A DNA stretch of 55,766 nucleotides from positions 1 to 55,766 of the forward strand of contig NZ_JACHVB010000004.1 in assembly GCF_014230085.1 (NCBI RefSeq). Direction: 5' to 3'. Position 1 is the stretch's first letter, and each line of letters begins with the position of its first letter. Positions 31,619 to 40,296 of this stretch are shown here, in pieces. The translations under genes were made by a program, and so were the position numbers. A model generated the notes under the pieces. It did not search any database and was not told the origin of the DNA. It was given only the letters and a program-made list of their open reading frames with translations. The stretch comes from Ruficoccus amylovorans. GTDB lineage: Bacteria > Verrucomicrobiota > Verrucomicrobiia > Opitutales > Cerasicoccaceae.

Positions 31619-33195
31619 CCGCCATCGTGACGCCCCCGAGCCGGGACATGGATGCCGACCGCACCGCCTCCCGCTATTTCCTTCCCTATCAGCAGGAGTA
31701 TATCCTGGACGAGTCGCAGCTTTCGTTCATCGAGAAGTCGGTCCGTATCGGCTGGACCTATGCCGACAGCTTCAAGAACGTGCGCAAGCGGCTCCATTAC
31801 GCGAACCGCGACTACCTCTTCGCCACCAAGGACTGGCCGACCGCTATCGAATACGTGCAGACCTGCATGAAGTTCGTGGAGGTGTACAACCGGGTGCGCT
31901 CCGTCATTTCCCACGGTGAGGATACCATCCGCGTGCCGGTCCTGGACAAGGACGGCAAGGAAACGGCCTTCACCGAAGAGGTGAAGATCGGGTACATCAA
32001 GTTCGACAACGGCTCGCGCATCATCGCCTTCACGAGCAACCCGGCCGCCATGCAGGCTTACGGGGGTGACGTCGGCCTCGACGAGTTCGCCAAGCACGCC
32101 AACCAGCAGATGCTGTACGCCACGGCGCAGGGCCGTGTCACCTGGGGCTATGATCTCGCCATCTGGTCCGCGCACTGGGGCGACGGTACGCTCTTTTGCG
32201 AAATGTCCCAGGAGGCCCGCGCAGGCAAGGGGCCGTGGGAGTACTACCGCAAGGTCACGCTCGAGGACGCCGTCTCCCAGGGGCTGGTGGAGAAGATCAA
32301 CGAGGTGGCCGGGAAGCAGATGTCCCGCGAAGGCTTCATCGCCGACGCCAGGAAGCGCGCCCGCACGGATGAAATCTACCAGCAGGAATACATGTGCAAC
32401 CCGGTCGGCGGGAAGTTCGCCATTGTGGATTGGCCCGTTATCCAGCGCTGCAAGGAAGAAACCACGATCGAGCGCCTGCACTTTGAGAACCACGCCGTCA
32501 TCCGCGAGTTCGGGGAGTTCCACACCGCCGCCCAGCTCACCCGAGAGGCATCCATTGCCGCCTACCTGAAAGGCTCCTTCCAGAAGTTGTTCAGTGCGGT
32601 TACCCGGCATTCACTCGGCTTTGACGTGGCCGCCTCGGGGGACGGCGACTTGGCTTGCATCTACGTGGACGAGGTGCAGGGCGATGCCCAGAGTCTGGCC
32701 GGGCTGCTCACCTGCCGGACAGAAGACTGGCACTTCCTGCGCCTCGCCCTCTGGACCATTCTGCGCAACGTCACCGCTATTAATGGCTGCGGGGATGAAA
32801 CCGGCCTTGGCCGCCAGATATGCTGGGAGACCGCCAAGGAATTTGTTGGCCGATTTACCCCCGTTAATTTCCGGGGTACGAAGCATGACATGGGCTTTGA
32901 ACTGATGGTCGCCCTGCAGGAACAGCGCAAGCGCTTCCCGGCGGCGACGGACCATGAGGACATCGCCCGCGATTTTTACGCTCTTCGCAAGACGGGCAAT
33001 AAGGGCAAGTGGACCTTCAGTGAATCGCGTAACCCGCTTAACGAGCACTCCCACTGCGACATGGCCTGGGCGGGTGCGCTTTCCCTCCATGCAATGGGCT
33101 CGGGCACGCGCTTCGAGCCGGAATGGTTTGCCCCCGGCCCTAATACCTACACCACCCCCGCCCGTCGTGAACGCACCCACACCCTGATCGGATGA
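31615..33195 (+). CDS. Large terminase subunit, Mu gp28-like
   Basis: This 526-aa protein is of the size of Mu gp28 (551 aa). The N-terminal motif Y-F-L-P-Y-Q-Q-E-Y-I-L is followed by the deviant Walker A-like E-K-S-V-R-I-G-W-T (about residues 40-48), as in Mu-type terminases, and a Walker B-like strand D-V-G-L-D-E-F-A (about 151-158). The RNase H-like nuclease domain begins with G-F-D-V-A-A-S-G-D-G-D (around residue 334). It pumps DNA into the prohead and cuts it. It is coupled to its neighbours by ATGA overlaps on both sides. Confidence 0.93.
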   Translation: MTAIVTPPSRDMDADRTASRYFLPYQQEYILDESQLSFIEKSVRIGWTYADSFKNVRKRLHYANRDYLFATKDWPTAIEYVQTCMKFVEVYNRVRSVISHGEDTIRVPVLDKDGKETAFTEEVKIGYIKFDNGSRIIAFTSNPAAMQAYGGDVGLDEFAKHANQQMLYATAQGRVTWGYDLAIWSAHWGDGTLFCEMSQEARAGKGPWEYYRKVTLEDAVSQGLVEKINEVAGKQMSREGFIADARKRARTDEIYQQEYMCNPVGGKFAIVDWPVIQRCKEETTIERLHFENHAVIREFGEFHTAAQLTREASIAAYLKGSFQKLFSAVTRHSLGFDVAASGDGDLACIYVDEVQGDAQSLAGLLTCRTEDWHFLRLALWTILRNVTAINGCGDETGLGRQICWETAKEFVGRFTPVNFRGTKHDMGFELMVALQEQRKRFPAATDHEDIARDFYALRKTGNKGKWTFSESRNPLNEHSHCDMAWAGALSLHAMGSGTRFEPEWFAPGPNTYTTPARRERTHTLIG

Positions 33196-34823
33196 ATAAC
33201 CCAGACACAGCTTTGACGCCTTCGGCACCCGGCCCGCTCGCGGCCCCGACCGAGTTCCTGCCGCCGCTGCATCGCGCCAGCCATGCCCGCCAGCGCGACT
33301 ACACGAACCCGCTGCGCGGGCTCGACCTGCCGCGTGCCGTGCGCCTGATGGAGGAGGCCGAGCGTGGCCGCAGCGCCGACCTGATGTGGCTGTACCGCAT
33401 GGTGGAGAAGCGCGACTCCACCGTGAAGGGGCTCAAGCTGCGCCGCCTCACCGCCCTGGGCAAGCTGGACTGGGATATTAAAATCCCCGACCGCCTCCCT
33501 CCCGGCATGACCGCCGAGCAGGCCGAGCAGCAGGCCGACAGCCTGCGGGCCATGTACGACGAGATAGAAAACCTTCCGCAGGCGATCGAGCACCTGGCGC
33601 TGGCCACCTTCCGGGGATACGCGCACTTGGAGAAACACTACTACGCCAACAATCCGGCGCTGCCCGTCATCTGGCTGGAGCCGGTCGAGCAGTGGTTTTG
33701 CGTGCGCCACCCGCAGTCCTGGGAATGGGTCTATGACTCCACCGGCCGGGGCAGTACTTCCACCGGGAGGATCATCGACCCGCGTCACTGGGTGGTTAGG
33801 GAAGTGGACGACCCGGTCAACGAGATCGCGCTGATCGCCCATATCCGCAAGAATCTCGCGCAGAAGGACTGGGACGCCTTTCTGGAGGACTTCGGCATAC
33901 CGTCCATCTTCGGCATCCTCTCCCAGAACACCCCGCCCGACCAGGTGCGCGAGTGGCTCGACATCATCAACCAGGTTACCGGCAACAGCCGGGGCGCCCT
34001 GCCGCCCGGCTCGGACATCAAGTCCGTCGCGCTCGGCTCCCAGGGAGACGTGCCCTTCAAGGCGCACAAGGACGAACAGCGCGAGGAGGTGGTCCTGGCC
34101 GGAACCGGCGGGCTGCTCTCCATGCTGACCGCGCCCACCGGCCTCAACTCCGAGCAGGCCAAAGTCCACGAGGCGGCCTTCGACGCCATCGCGATCGCGG
34201 AGGCCGGTGTCATCTCCAGCCTCCTTCAGCAGCAGCTTGATAAGCCGCACCTGCACCGCGAGTTCCCCGGCCAGAAACAGGCGGCGTACTTCTCGCTCGC
34301 CGCCGCCGAGGAGGAGTCGATCGACGCCCTCGGGGATCTCCTGGTCAAACTGGCCAGCGCCGGGTTGGAGGCGGAGGAGAATCAGATCTCCGAAAAGACC
34401 GGGCTCAAGCTCCGCCGCCGCGTGGCCGCGCCCGCCATGCCCGGTTATCCCGGCACCGGGGGCGGGATGTTCGCCAACCGCGCCCCGGCTGCCGCGCTCG
34501 ATCAGGTGCGCGAAGAGCGTTTCCTCGCCTCGGCGGCCGATGAACTGGCCAGGGCGGACCGGCAGGCGCTCGCCCCGCTCATCGCCCGGGTCGAGCAGGT
34601 GCTCCAGATCGAGGACGAGGCCGCCTTTACCGCCGCGCTCGAGCAGCTCCGCTCCGACCTGCCGGAACTGGAAAAACAGTGCCTCGGAGACGAGGCGTCC
34701 CGCCCCCTGGAAACCGCCTTTGAGAACATCCTCGCCACGGCCTTCGCTAACGGTGTTTCCGGGCGCGGAGACCTCACCCCCGAAAAATTGCCCACAGGCG
34801 CGCAGGAGGGCGCGGGGGCATGA
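33192..34823 (+). CDS. Portal protein, Mu gp29-like (DUF935)
   Basis: This 543-aa protein closely follows the DUF935 pattern: NPLRGLDLPRAVRLMEEAE near the start, then LMWLYRMVEKRDSTVKGLKL, a central W-x-x-x-D region (QKDWDAFLEDFGIPSIFG), and a helical C-terminal half with an acidic end. The portal forms the dodecameric vertex for DNA passage and terminase docking. It starts inside the terminase stop (ATGA). In Mu a gp30 MuF-type gene follows immediately; here it is displaced to about 38.2 kb, if present at all. Confidence 0.92.
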   Translation: MNNPDTALTPSAPGPLAAPTEFLPPLHRASHARQRDYTNPLRGLDLPRAVRLMEEAERGRSADLMWLYRMVEKRDSTVKGLKLRRLTALGKLDWDIKIPDRLPPGMTAEQAEQQADSLRAMYDEIENLPQAIEHLALATFRGYAHLEKHYYANNPALPVIWLEPVEQWFCVRHPQSWEWVYDSTGRGSTSTGRIIDPRHWVVREVDDPVNEIALIAHIRKNLAQKDWDAFLEDFGIPSIFGILSQNTPPDQVREWLDIINQVTGNSRGALPPGSDIKSVALGSQGDVPFKAHKDEQREEVVLAGTGGLLSMLTAPTGLNSEQAKVHEAAFDAIAIAEAGVISSLLQQQLDKPHLHREFPGQKQAAYFSLAAAEEESIDALGDLLVKLASAGLEAEENQISEKTGLKLRRRVAAPAMPGYPGTGGGMFANRAPAAALDQVREERFLASAADELARADRQALAPLIARVEQVLQIEDEAAFTAALEQLRSDLPELEKQCLGDEASRPLETAFENILATAFANGVSGRGDLTPEKLPTGAQEGAGA

Positions 34824-34901
34824 GGGGGCGCGTTCGCCCGGAAAACGCCTCCTGTGCCGTCTGCACTGCCTTTGCAATGATTTCTGAAACGCATCTTAAC
34901 C

Positions 34902-36008
34902 ATGAACTCCGTTACCATTCCTTTTCTTAACCGCGCGGGGGATTTCGACCCCGACGACTGGTTCCATCTCGTCCCCTGCGGGGAGTTTCCCATCTCCCGC
35001 CGGGAAAACGGCGTGCGCGTGCGCTATCAGCAGGTGGTGGACGCCGCCGCCCTGGACGCCATCGTGGCCGACTTCAACCGCAAGCGCTCGGAGAATCCCG
35101 ACTACCGGCTGCTGATCGACTTCGACCATTTCTCGCACAGCTCCGACAAACCCTCCGACGCCGCCTGCTGGGTCACGGACATGGAGAGCCGCCCCAACGG
35201 GGTCTGGGCCAGGGGCGAGTGGTCCGACACCGGCGAGGCCGCCATCAAAAACAAGCGCTACCGCTTCATTTCCCCGGTCTGGTTCCCGCACCAGACACAG
35301 GCCCTCGGGGGCAACCGCTTCCGCCCGGTCACCGTCAACGACGCCGGGCTCACGAATACGCCCAACCTGGGCGACGCCCTCGTGCCCTTCTGGAACCGGG
35401 CCACCGACGATCTTCCCGCAGCCGCCGACGCCGCTGCCAACATCAACACCGATACCACCATGAATGAAAGTCTCCAGACTCAGTTGATCGGCCTGCTCGC
35501 CCTCGCGGCGGATGCGACCGAAGAACAGATTGTGGCCGCCGTCAAGGCGCTGCAGTCCAGTAACGCGACGGCCGCCGAGCAGGTTGCCGAGGCCGCCGAG
35601 GTCGCCGCCGAGAACGAAGAGTTCAAAAACCGGCTGACCGCGCTCGAAACCCAGAACAAGCGCCTGCTGGCCAAGCGGGTGGATGAGGAGCTGGACCGCC
35701 ACGCCGACATCATCCCCGAGGCCGACAAGACCGCCTGGAAGAACCGCCTGGAGGCCGACTTCGACGGCACCTCCGCGCTGCTCACCGGGATCAAGCGGCC
35801 CGAAGGCTACCAGCCGATGCACCAGCGCGGAAGCGCCTCCGCTTCCGCCGCCCGCCACCAGAACGCCGATCAGCCCTTCATGAACCGCGTGAGCGAGTTG
35901 AAGCAGGCCGACTCGCAGCTCACACACAACGAGGCCATCCTGCGCGCCGCCCGCGAGCATCCCGAGGAGTACAACGAGTACGTCGCCGGGCTGACCACCC
36001 GCGCCTGA
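34902..36008 (+). CDS. Mu I-type capsid protease with scaffold region
   Basis: This 368-aa protein combines an N-terminal prohead protease of the Mu I family (GDFDPDDWFHLVPCGEFPI, then RLLIDFDHFSHSSDKPSDA, with Asp/His residues in the active-site region; ISPVWFPHQTQ) with a C-terminal helical scaffold part rich in Glu and Ala (QVAEAAEVAAENEEFKNRL). In Mu the scaffold Z is made from an internal in-frame start in I; an ATG at 35461 (MNESLQTQL) is in the equivalent place here, but no clear Shine-Dalgarno precedes it. It is preceded by a 78-bp gap without a gene. Confidence 0.88.
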   Translation: MNSVTIPFLNRAGDFDPDDWFHLVPCGEFPISRRENGVRVRYQQVVDAAALDAIVADFNRKRSENPDYRLLIDFDHFSHSSDKPSDAACWVTDMESRPNGVWARGEWSDTGEAAIKNKRYRFISPVWFPHQTQALGGNRFRPVTVNDAGLTNTPNLGDALVPFWNRATDDLPAAADAAANINTDTTMNESLQTQLIGLLALAADATEEQIVAAVKALQSSNATAAEQVAEAAEVAAENEEFKNRLTALETQNKRLLAKRVDEELDRHADIIPEADKTAWKNRLEADFDGTSALLTGIKRPEGYQPMHQRGSASASAARHQNADQPFMNRVSELKQADSQLTHNEAILRAAREHPEEYNEYVAGLTTRA

Positions 36009-36011
36009 GCC

Positions 36012-36049
36012 CTCTTCAACTCTCAAACCCGCAACGCTCAAACATCGTT
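36012..36049 (+). repeat. Octamer-repeat leader before the DUF2190 gene
   Basis: CTCTTCAA, CTCTCAAA, CCCGCAA and CGCTCAAA occur back-to-back and are followed by CATCGTT and the ATG at 36050. No Shine-Dalgarno sequence is present. The same CTYTCAAA unit recurs before the genes at 37522 and 39694. Confidence 0.7.
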
Positions 36050-36451
36050 ATGAAGACCACTTACCAGCTCGGCCCCGTCATCACCCTGACGGCGGCCAAT
36101 ATCGCTTCCCTTGAGGGGAAGGAAAACCACCTGGTGTCCGTCGATGCCACCGGCAAGGCCGCGCTGCTCTCCGGCAGCGCCCTGGCCATCGGTGTCTTCG
36201 ACAGCCGCCTGGCTCCCGATTCCGATGAGATCGCCGTGCGCCTGCTCTCGGGCGGGGGCACCCTCGTCGTGCGCCAGTCGGCCGCGATCGCACCCGGTGC
36301 CCGTGTGGCCGGGGTCGCCGCCAGCGCCACGGTCACCACGGCCGCAGCCGGTACCCGCTCGCTCGGGGTCAAGGTTTCGCCCGCCACCAACGGTGCGGCC
36401 GGAGACCTGATCGAGATCATCCCGCTGGTCGAGACCATTCCGGGGGCGTAG
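36050..36451 (+). CDS. DUF2190-family capsid decoration/stabilisation protein
   Basis: This 133-aa beta-rich protein has the DUF2190 pattern: a short N-terminal segment, VSVDATGKAALLSG, ALAIGVFDSRL, VRLLSGGGTLVVRQSAAI, and a repeated alanine/glycine-rich turn near the end. Proteins of this family sit between the protease/scaffold and major capsid genes in many phages and are thought to bind or stabilise the capsid. The position agrees exactly. Confidence 0.82.
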   Translation: MKTTYQLGPVITLTAANIASLEGKENHLVSVDATGKAALLSGSALAIGVFDSRLAPDSDEIAVRLLSGGGTLVVRQSAAIAPGARVAGVAASATVTTAAAGTRSLGVKVSPATNGAAGDLIEIIPLVETIPGA

Positions 36452-36496
36452 CCGCGCCCCCGTTTCCACCCGTCAACCTTCCTTCTATTATAGAAC

Positions 36497-37435
36497 ATGA
36501 AATCCAACGCAGTCTTTAACCCGGTGTTGAGCGCCCTGTTCAACGCCTACTTCATCAACCCCGGCGATTATGTCGGGCTCGACATCGCGCCGATCTTCCG
36601 CACCGGCGAGCAGTCCGCCAACTATCCGGTCTTCGGACGGGAGAACTTCGTCAACATGCCGACGCTCAAGCCGCGCGCGCCCGGTACCCCGTACCCGCGC
36701 TCCGTGCCCTCGCTCTCGGATGACAAGTACTCGACCAAGAACTACGGCCACGAAACGCCCGTCCCCGACGAGAACCGCAAGAAGTACGCCAAGCAGATCG
36801 ACGCCGACAACGCCGCCGTGAAGCGCAACGCGCAGACCATTCTCGTCAACCACGAGTTGCGGGTGCGCGCCCTGGTCAAGAGCGCCGCCGTCACCCACCG
36901 CGCCACCCCGGCTGCCAAGTGGGACGACTACGCCAACTCCGACCCGATCGCCGACGTCAAGGCCGCCCGGCGCGTGATCGATGTGGAGGGCGGTATCGCC
37001 CCGAACCTCCTCACGCTCACGCCCACCGTGGTGGACAAGCTCGCCCTGCACCCGAAGATCCGCGCCCTGTACCCGACCCACAACGGCCCGATCACCACGG
37101 AGATGCTCCGGGTCGCCTTCGAGATCGAGCGCGTGCGCATCGCCGCCGCCAAGGTCAACACGGCGGCGGACGGGCAGGCCCTCTCCATCGGCTATCTCTG
37201 GGGCGACGACATCATCCTCTCGGTCTCCGAAAACTCCCAGGACCTGGAGTCGCCCAACGCGGCCCGCACCTTCCTGTGGACCGAGGAGAGCGGCGGCGAT
37301 GACGCGGGCTCCCGCATCGAGACCTACCGCGAGGACAACATCAAGTCCGACGTCCACCGCTCCGAGCACCACACCGATGAGAAGCTCACCGGCCCGGACT
37401 TCATCTACCTGCTCGAGTCCGTCCTCACCGCCTAA
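36497..37435 (+). CDS. Major capsid protein (Mu-like/HK97 fold)
   Basis: This 312-aa protein lies directly after the protease/scaffold and decoration genes. It has features of HK97-fold capsid proteins: an N-terminal arm (NAYFINPGDYVGLDIAPIF), a basic and charged extended loop region (KKYAKQIDADNAAVKRNA), and a C-terminal core with NLLTLTPTVVDKLALHPKI and LSIGYLWGDDIILSV. It forms the shell of the head. A 45-bp leader precedes it without the octamer repeats. Confidence 0.9.
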   Translation: MKSNAVFNPVLSALFNAYFINPGDYVGLDIAPIFRTGEQSANYPVFGRENFVNMPTLKPRAPGTPYPRSVPSLSDDKYSTKNYGHETPVPDENRKKYAKQIDADNAAVKRNAQTILVNHELRVRALVKSAAVTHRATPAAKWDDYANSDPIADVKAARRVIDVEGGIAPNLLTLTPTVVDKLALHPKIRALYPTHNGPITTEMLRVAFEIERVRIAAAKVNTAADGQALSIGYLWGDDIILSVSENSQDLESPNAARTFLWTEESGGDDAGSRIETYREDNIKSDVHRSEHHTDEKLTGPDFIYLLESVLTA

Positions 37436-37486
37436 CCGTTGGCCGCTCGCCCTGCCGCCGCTTCCCGGCGGCGGGCGACGGCACAA

Positions 37487-37521
37487 CTTTCAAACTCTCA
37501 AACCTTCAAACTCTCTTCCTT
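37487..37521 (+). repeat. Octamer-repeat leader before the 53-aa gene
   Basis: CTTTCAAA, CTCTCAAA, CCTTCAAA and CTCTCTTC are tandem with exact 8-nt spacing, then CTT and ATG at 37522. The A+T-rich stretch stands out from the surrounding coding DNA, and no Shine-Dalgarno motif is present. Confidence 0.75.
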
Positions 37522-37683
37522 ATGAAAGTAAAAGTTCTCGCCCGTCACGGCCTTGCCTATTCCGGCACGGTCTATCCGAAAAACTCGGAGTTCGAGCTGC
37601 CCGCCGGGCCGGTCCTCGACGCCGCCCTGCGCTTCAAGCAGGCCGAGGAGGTGAAAGCCTCGAAGGAACCCGCCAAGAAGTAG
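37522..37683 (+). CDS. Small head-region protein (53 aa)
   Basis: This 53-aa protein (MKVKVLARHGLAY... ending in EEVKASKEPAKK) has a small beta region and a Lys-rich C-terminus. Similar short genes follow the major capsid gene in many phages. It ends 6 nt before the next start. No specific function is assigned. Confidence 0.75.
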   Translation: MKVKVLARHGLAYSGTVYPKNSEFELPAGPVLDAALRFKQAEEVKASKEPAKK

Positions 37684-37689
37684 CCCGCC

Positions 37690-38160
37690 ATGCCCGCCTG
37701 GACCGTCATCGAACTCGCTCACCTGGACACCGCCAAGGCCGCCGCCCTGGTGGACGCCCTGCGCACGGCCGCGCTCGGTGACGGCCAGGAAGACCCCCTG
37801 CCCGGTATCATCACGGACAGCGTTTCGCGCATCCGTCAGGAAATCGCGGCCGGGGGTCGGGTGCGGCTCTCGGCCACGCCCGGCTCCGTCCCGCCCTCGC
37901 TCAAGCGGCTGGCCCTGCGCATGATCCTGCGCGAGGGGCAGAGCCGTCTCAACGCGATGGGCGCCATGCCGCTCTCCGACGACGAGCGCAAGGAATGGGA
38001 CAAGGATGACCGCTATCTCGAACGCATCGCCAAAGGGGAGATCACCCCCGAGGAGCCCGACAATCCCGAACCCGCCCCCACCGTCCAGGCCACCGTCTTT
38101 CCCCCCATGATCGCCGCCGACTCCCGCCGCTTCGGCCGCGCCTCCCAGGACGGCATTTGA
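37690..38160 (+). CDS. Head-tail connector-type protein (gp36/DUF1320-like position)
   Basis: This 156-aa protein has the order seen in gp36-type connectors: SVSRIRQEIAAGGRV, then VPPSLKRLALRMILREGQSRL (a helix with conserved Arg/Leu spacing), an acidic region (DDERKEWDKDDRYLERIAKG) and a flexible Pro-rich C-terminus. It lies after the capsid genes and before the morphogenesis genes, where a connector is expected. The assignment is mostly positional. Confidence 0.6.
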   Translation: MPAWTVIELAHLDTAKAAALVDALRTAALGDGQEDPLPGIITDSVSRIRQEIAAGGRVRLSATPGSVPPSLKRLALRMILREGQSRLNAMGAMPLSDDERKEWDKDDRYLERIAKGEITPEEPDNPEPAPTVQATVFPPMIAADSRRFGRASQDGI

Positions 38161-38198
38161 TCCGCGCACGGCGCGGATTCAATGATTCCCCATTTATA

Positions 38199-38219
38199 AA
38201 TTCCGAATTCCGAATCCCT
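38199..38219 (+). repeat. Heptamer repeat AATTCCG in an A+T-rich leader
   Basis: AATTCCG occurs twice in tandem with a degenerate third copy (AATCCCT), inside a stretch that begins ATTTATA. The 24-nt sequence 38192-38215 is repeated exactly at 40196-40219. It lies 13-40 bp before the ATG at 38233. Confidence 0.8.
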
Positions 38220-38232
38220 GCCAATCTTTCCC

Positions 38233-39066
38233 ATGATCCAGTTCACCCGCCCTCAGCCCTTTGCCGAAGCGCTCGCCGCTTCGCGGGGTCGTGCGTTGCT
38301 GCCGACCTCCGGCGGCACGGCGGACCTGCAGCGACTGGACCCCGGCCTGCGCGCACGCGCCCGTTTCGCGGCCCGCGTGCGCAGTGCCGAGCACCTCTCC
38401 GTCCTGGACAAGGGCGTGGACGATGTGCTGACGGGGAAGATCGACCCGGCGACGGCCCGGCTGCGCCTGAAACAGTTCCTCGCCCGCACCGGCTACCAGC
38501 CCAAACCCGGCACCGAGGGCGGCCTGAAGGACTTTTCCTCGCGCAAGCGTATCGACCTGCAACTACGCATCAACGTGCGCCAGGCGCAGGGTTACGGCTG
38601 GGACGAGCAGGGCCAGGACCCGGCCTTGCTCGACGCTTTCCCCGCCCAGGAGTTTGTCCGCGTGGAGGCCCGCCGCAACCCCCGTACGGACTGGCCCGAT
38701 CGCTGGAACGCCGCCCGCGCCCAGGTGGGCGCCGCCGGGACGACGGATGCGGGCACCGGCCGCATGGCCGCCCTCAAGAACCATCCGATCTGGCCCGCGC
38801 TGTCCATCTTCGGCCATCCCTGGGAGCCGTTCGACTGGGGCTCGGGCATGGGGCTGGAGGACGTGCCGCGCCGGGAGGCGATGGCGCTCGGCCTGATCGA
38901 CCGCGACACGCGGATTCAGCCCCGGCGCTCCGACTTCAACGCCGGGCTCCAGGCTTCCCCCGATGTCGCCAGCGCCCGCCTGCGCGAGGAGCTGGAAAAG
39001 AGCGGGGTGGGCCGCTTCGGCCCCGATGGCGTCTTTCACTTTAACCCGGAGGCGTCCGATGCTTGA
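38233..39066 (+). CDS. Minor head / head morphogenesis protein (MuF-like candidate)
   Basis: This is a 277-aa protein. A helical N-terminal part with an Arg-rich segment (LRARARFAARVRSAEHLSVLDK) is followed by KIDPATARLRLKQFLARTGYQP, RIDLQLRINVRQAQGYG, W-P-D-R-W, and a region ending HPWEPFDWGSGMGLEDVPRREA. These features recall the C-terminal domain of MuF/SPP1 gp7-type head morphogenesis proteins, although the typical Cys/His residues are missing. The Mu equivalent (gp30) sits right after the portal; here it is after the capsid and connector genes. It overlaps the next gene (ATGCTTGA). Confidence 0.6.
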   Translation: MIQFTRPQPFAEALAASRGRALLPTSGGTADLQRLDPGLRARARFAARVRSAEHLSVLDKGVDDVLTGKIDPATARLRLKQFLARTGYQPKPGTEGGLKDFSSRKRIDLQLRINVRQAQGYGWDEQGQDPALLDAFPAQEFVRVEARRNPRTDWPDRWNAARAQVGAAGTTDAGTGRMAALKNHPIWPALSIFGHPWEPFDWGSGMGLEDVPRREAMALGLIDRDTRIQPRRSDFNAGLQASPDVASARLREELEKSGVGRFGPDGVFHFNPEASDA

Positions 39067-39646
39067 GGTCACCATCCCCTCGATCGACACCTGGCCGCCG
39101 CTGCTGAGGATCACGCGCGGGGTGACGGAGCCCTCCGTCAAGCGCGTCATGGGCCGCGCCATCGCCAACCTCATCCGCCGCCACCTGCGTAAGCTCGACC
39201 GCGAGCGACCCAACCAGCTCGGCGGCCAGCGCACCCACTTTTACGCCAACGCCGCCGCCGCCGTCCAGAACCCCCGCCTGCACGGTTCCACCGGCGTGGC
39301 CGTGGGCATCAACCACGTCGGAATCGCCCAGCGTTTCCACGGCGGCGTGATCGTCCCGAAATTCGCGGACTGGCTGAGCATCCCGGCCCGCACCGAAGCC
39401 TACGGCACCCGTGCCCGCGAGCACGCCAACCTGGCCTTTATCCTCATCCGCGCCCGCACGACGGCCAAGGGCGACCCGCTCGCCATGCTCCAGGAGCCGG
39501 GCGGCGGCGTCCTGTTCTGGCTGGTCAAGCGCGTGGTCCAGCAGCCCGACCCGTCCGTCCTTCCGACCGAAGACGGCCTCCTGGGCGCTGCCCTGGAGGC
39601 CGGGGAGGAATACGTCGGACTCCTCCTCGAGCGCGCCGCCCTCTGA
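39059..39646 (+). CDS. Virion morphogenesis/tail-completion-like protein
   Basis: This 195-aa protein from ATG 39059 has the features of small neck or tail-completion proteins: MGRAIANLIRRHLRKLDRERPN, a beta strand G-V-A-V-G-I-N-H-V-G, RFHGGVIVPKFADWLSIPA and a conserved TAKGDPLAMLQEPGGG loop. It follows the head protein by an 8-nt overlap. The order and pattern suggest Mu gpG/gp37-type function; exact family uncertain. Confidence 0.65.
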   Translation: MLEVTIPSIDTWPPLLRITRGVTEPSVKRVMGRAIANLIRRHLRKLDRERPNQLGGQRTHFYANAAAAVQNPRLHGSTGVAVGINHVGIAQRFHGGVIVPKFADWLSIPARTEAYGTRAREHANLAFILIRARTTAKGDPLAMLQEPGGGVLFWLVKRVVQQPDPSVLPTEDGLLGAALEAGEEYVGLLLERAAL

Positions 39647-39649
39647 CCC

Positions 39650-39693
39650 CTCTCAAACTTTCAAACCCGAAACTTTCAAACTCTCAAACGTTC
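39650..39693 (+). repeat. Octamer-repeat leader before the gene at 39694
   Basis: CTCTCAAA, CTTTCAAA, CCCGAAA, CTTTCAAA and CTCTCAAA follow each other, then CGTTC and ATG at 39694. This is the longest of the octamer leaders. There is no Shine-Dalgarno motif. Confidence 0.8.
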
Positions 39694-40194
39694 ATGAGCG
39701 ATCCCGTTTACGAAGCCTTTCTCACCGTGCAGGACACGGTCGCCGGTCATATCCAGGCGATCGACTACCTGCACGGGCACGAGGTCATTACCGAGCGCAA
39801 GGGCGACATGCCCGGCCGCATTGCCACGGCCCTCTCCAAACTCGGCCTGTCTATCGTGGTGGTCACCCCCTCGGCCAAGCTCCTGCGCGTGGCCCACAAC
39901 CGCCAGGTCTGGGAGCTGAAGCTCGTGGTGGACGTGGCCGAGTCCGCGCTGATCAACCGCTCCAAGCACACCGGCAAGCCCGCGCTGGCCGCCGCCACCG
40001 CCATCGCCGTGGGCATCTCCGGCCAACCCAACGGGCTCCCGGCCAGCCAGGCCCAGCGCGGCGAGAACGTGACCCTCACGCTCGACCCCGAGATGCCCCT
40101 CATGCTGGTGCCCGATCCGCGCCAGGTCATCTACCACGTCACGGCCGCCACCCACGTCTTTATCACCGTTCCGCCCCCCTCACGCTCTGCGTGA
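39694..40194 (+). CDS. Tail terminator / connector-like phage protein
   Basis: This 166-aa protein is alpha/beta (YLHGHEVITERKGDMPGRIA, LSIVVVTPSAKLLRV, WELKLVVDVAESALI), with a hydrophobic C-terminal region (MLVPDPRQVIYHVTAATHVFITV). It sits between the tail-completion-like gene and the tail tube gene, where tail-terminator proteins are normally encoded. The family is not recognised with certainty. Confidence 0.6.
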   Translation: MSDPVYEAFLTVQDTVAGHIQAIDYLHGHEVITERKGDMPGRIATALSKLGLSIVVVTPSAKLLRVAHNRQVWELKLVVDVAESALINRSKHTGKPALAAATAIAVGISGQPNGLPASQAQRGENVTLTLDPEMPLMLVPDPRQVIYHVTAATHVFITVPPPSRSA

Positions 40195-40202
40195 AATTTA
40201 TA

Positions 40203-40230
40203 AATTCCGAATTCCGAATGCTGAATTCCT
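40203..40230 (+). repeat. Heptamer repeats AATTCCG in the leader of the tail tube gene
   Basis: AATTCCG, AATTCCG, AATGCTG and AATTCCT stand in tandem with 7-nt spacing. The upstream 24 nt (40196-40219) are identical to 38192-38215. The stretch is 67 bp before the ATG at 40297. The interval 40195-40296 contains no gene. Confidence 0.8.
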
Positions 40231-40296
40231 GCACATTCCCCCGCTTTACCGTCCCGGCCTGACACCGGGCAGATCAACAACCAAACCAGATAAATC

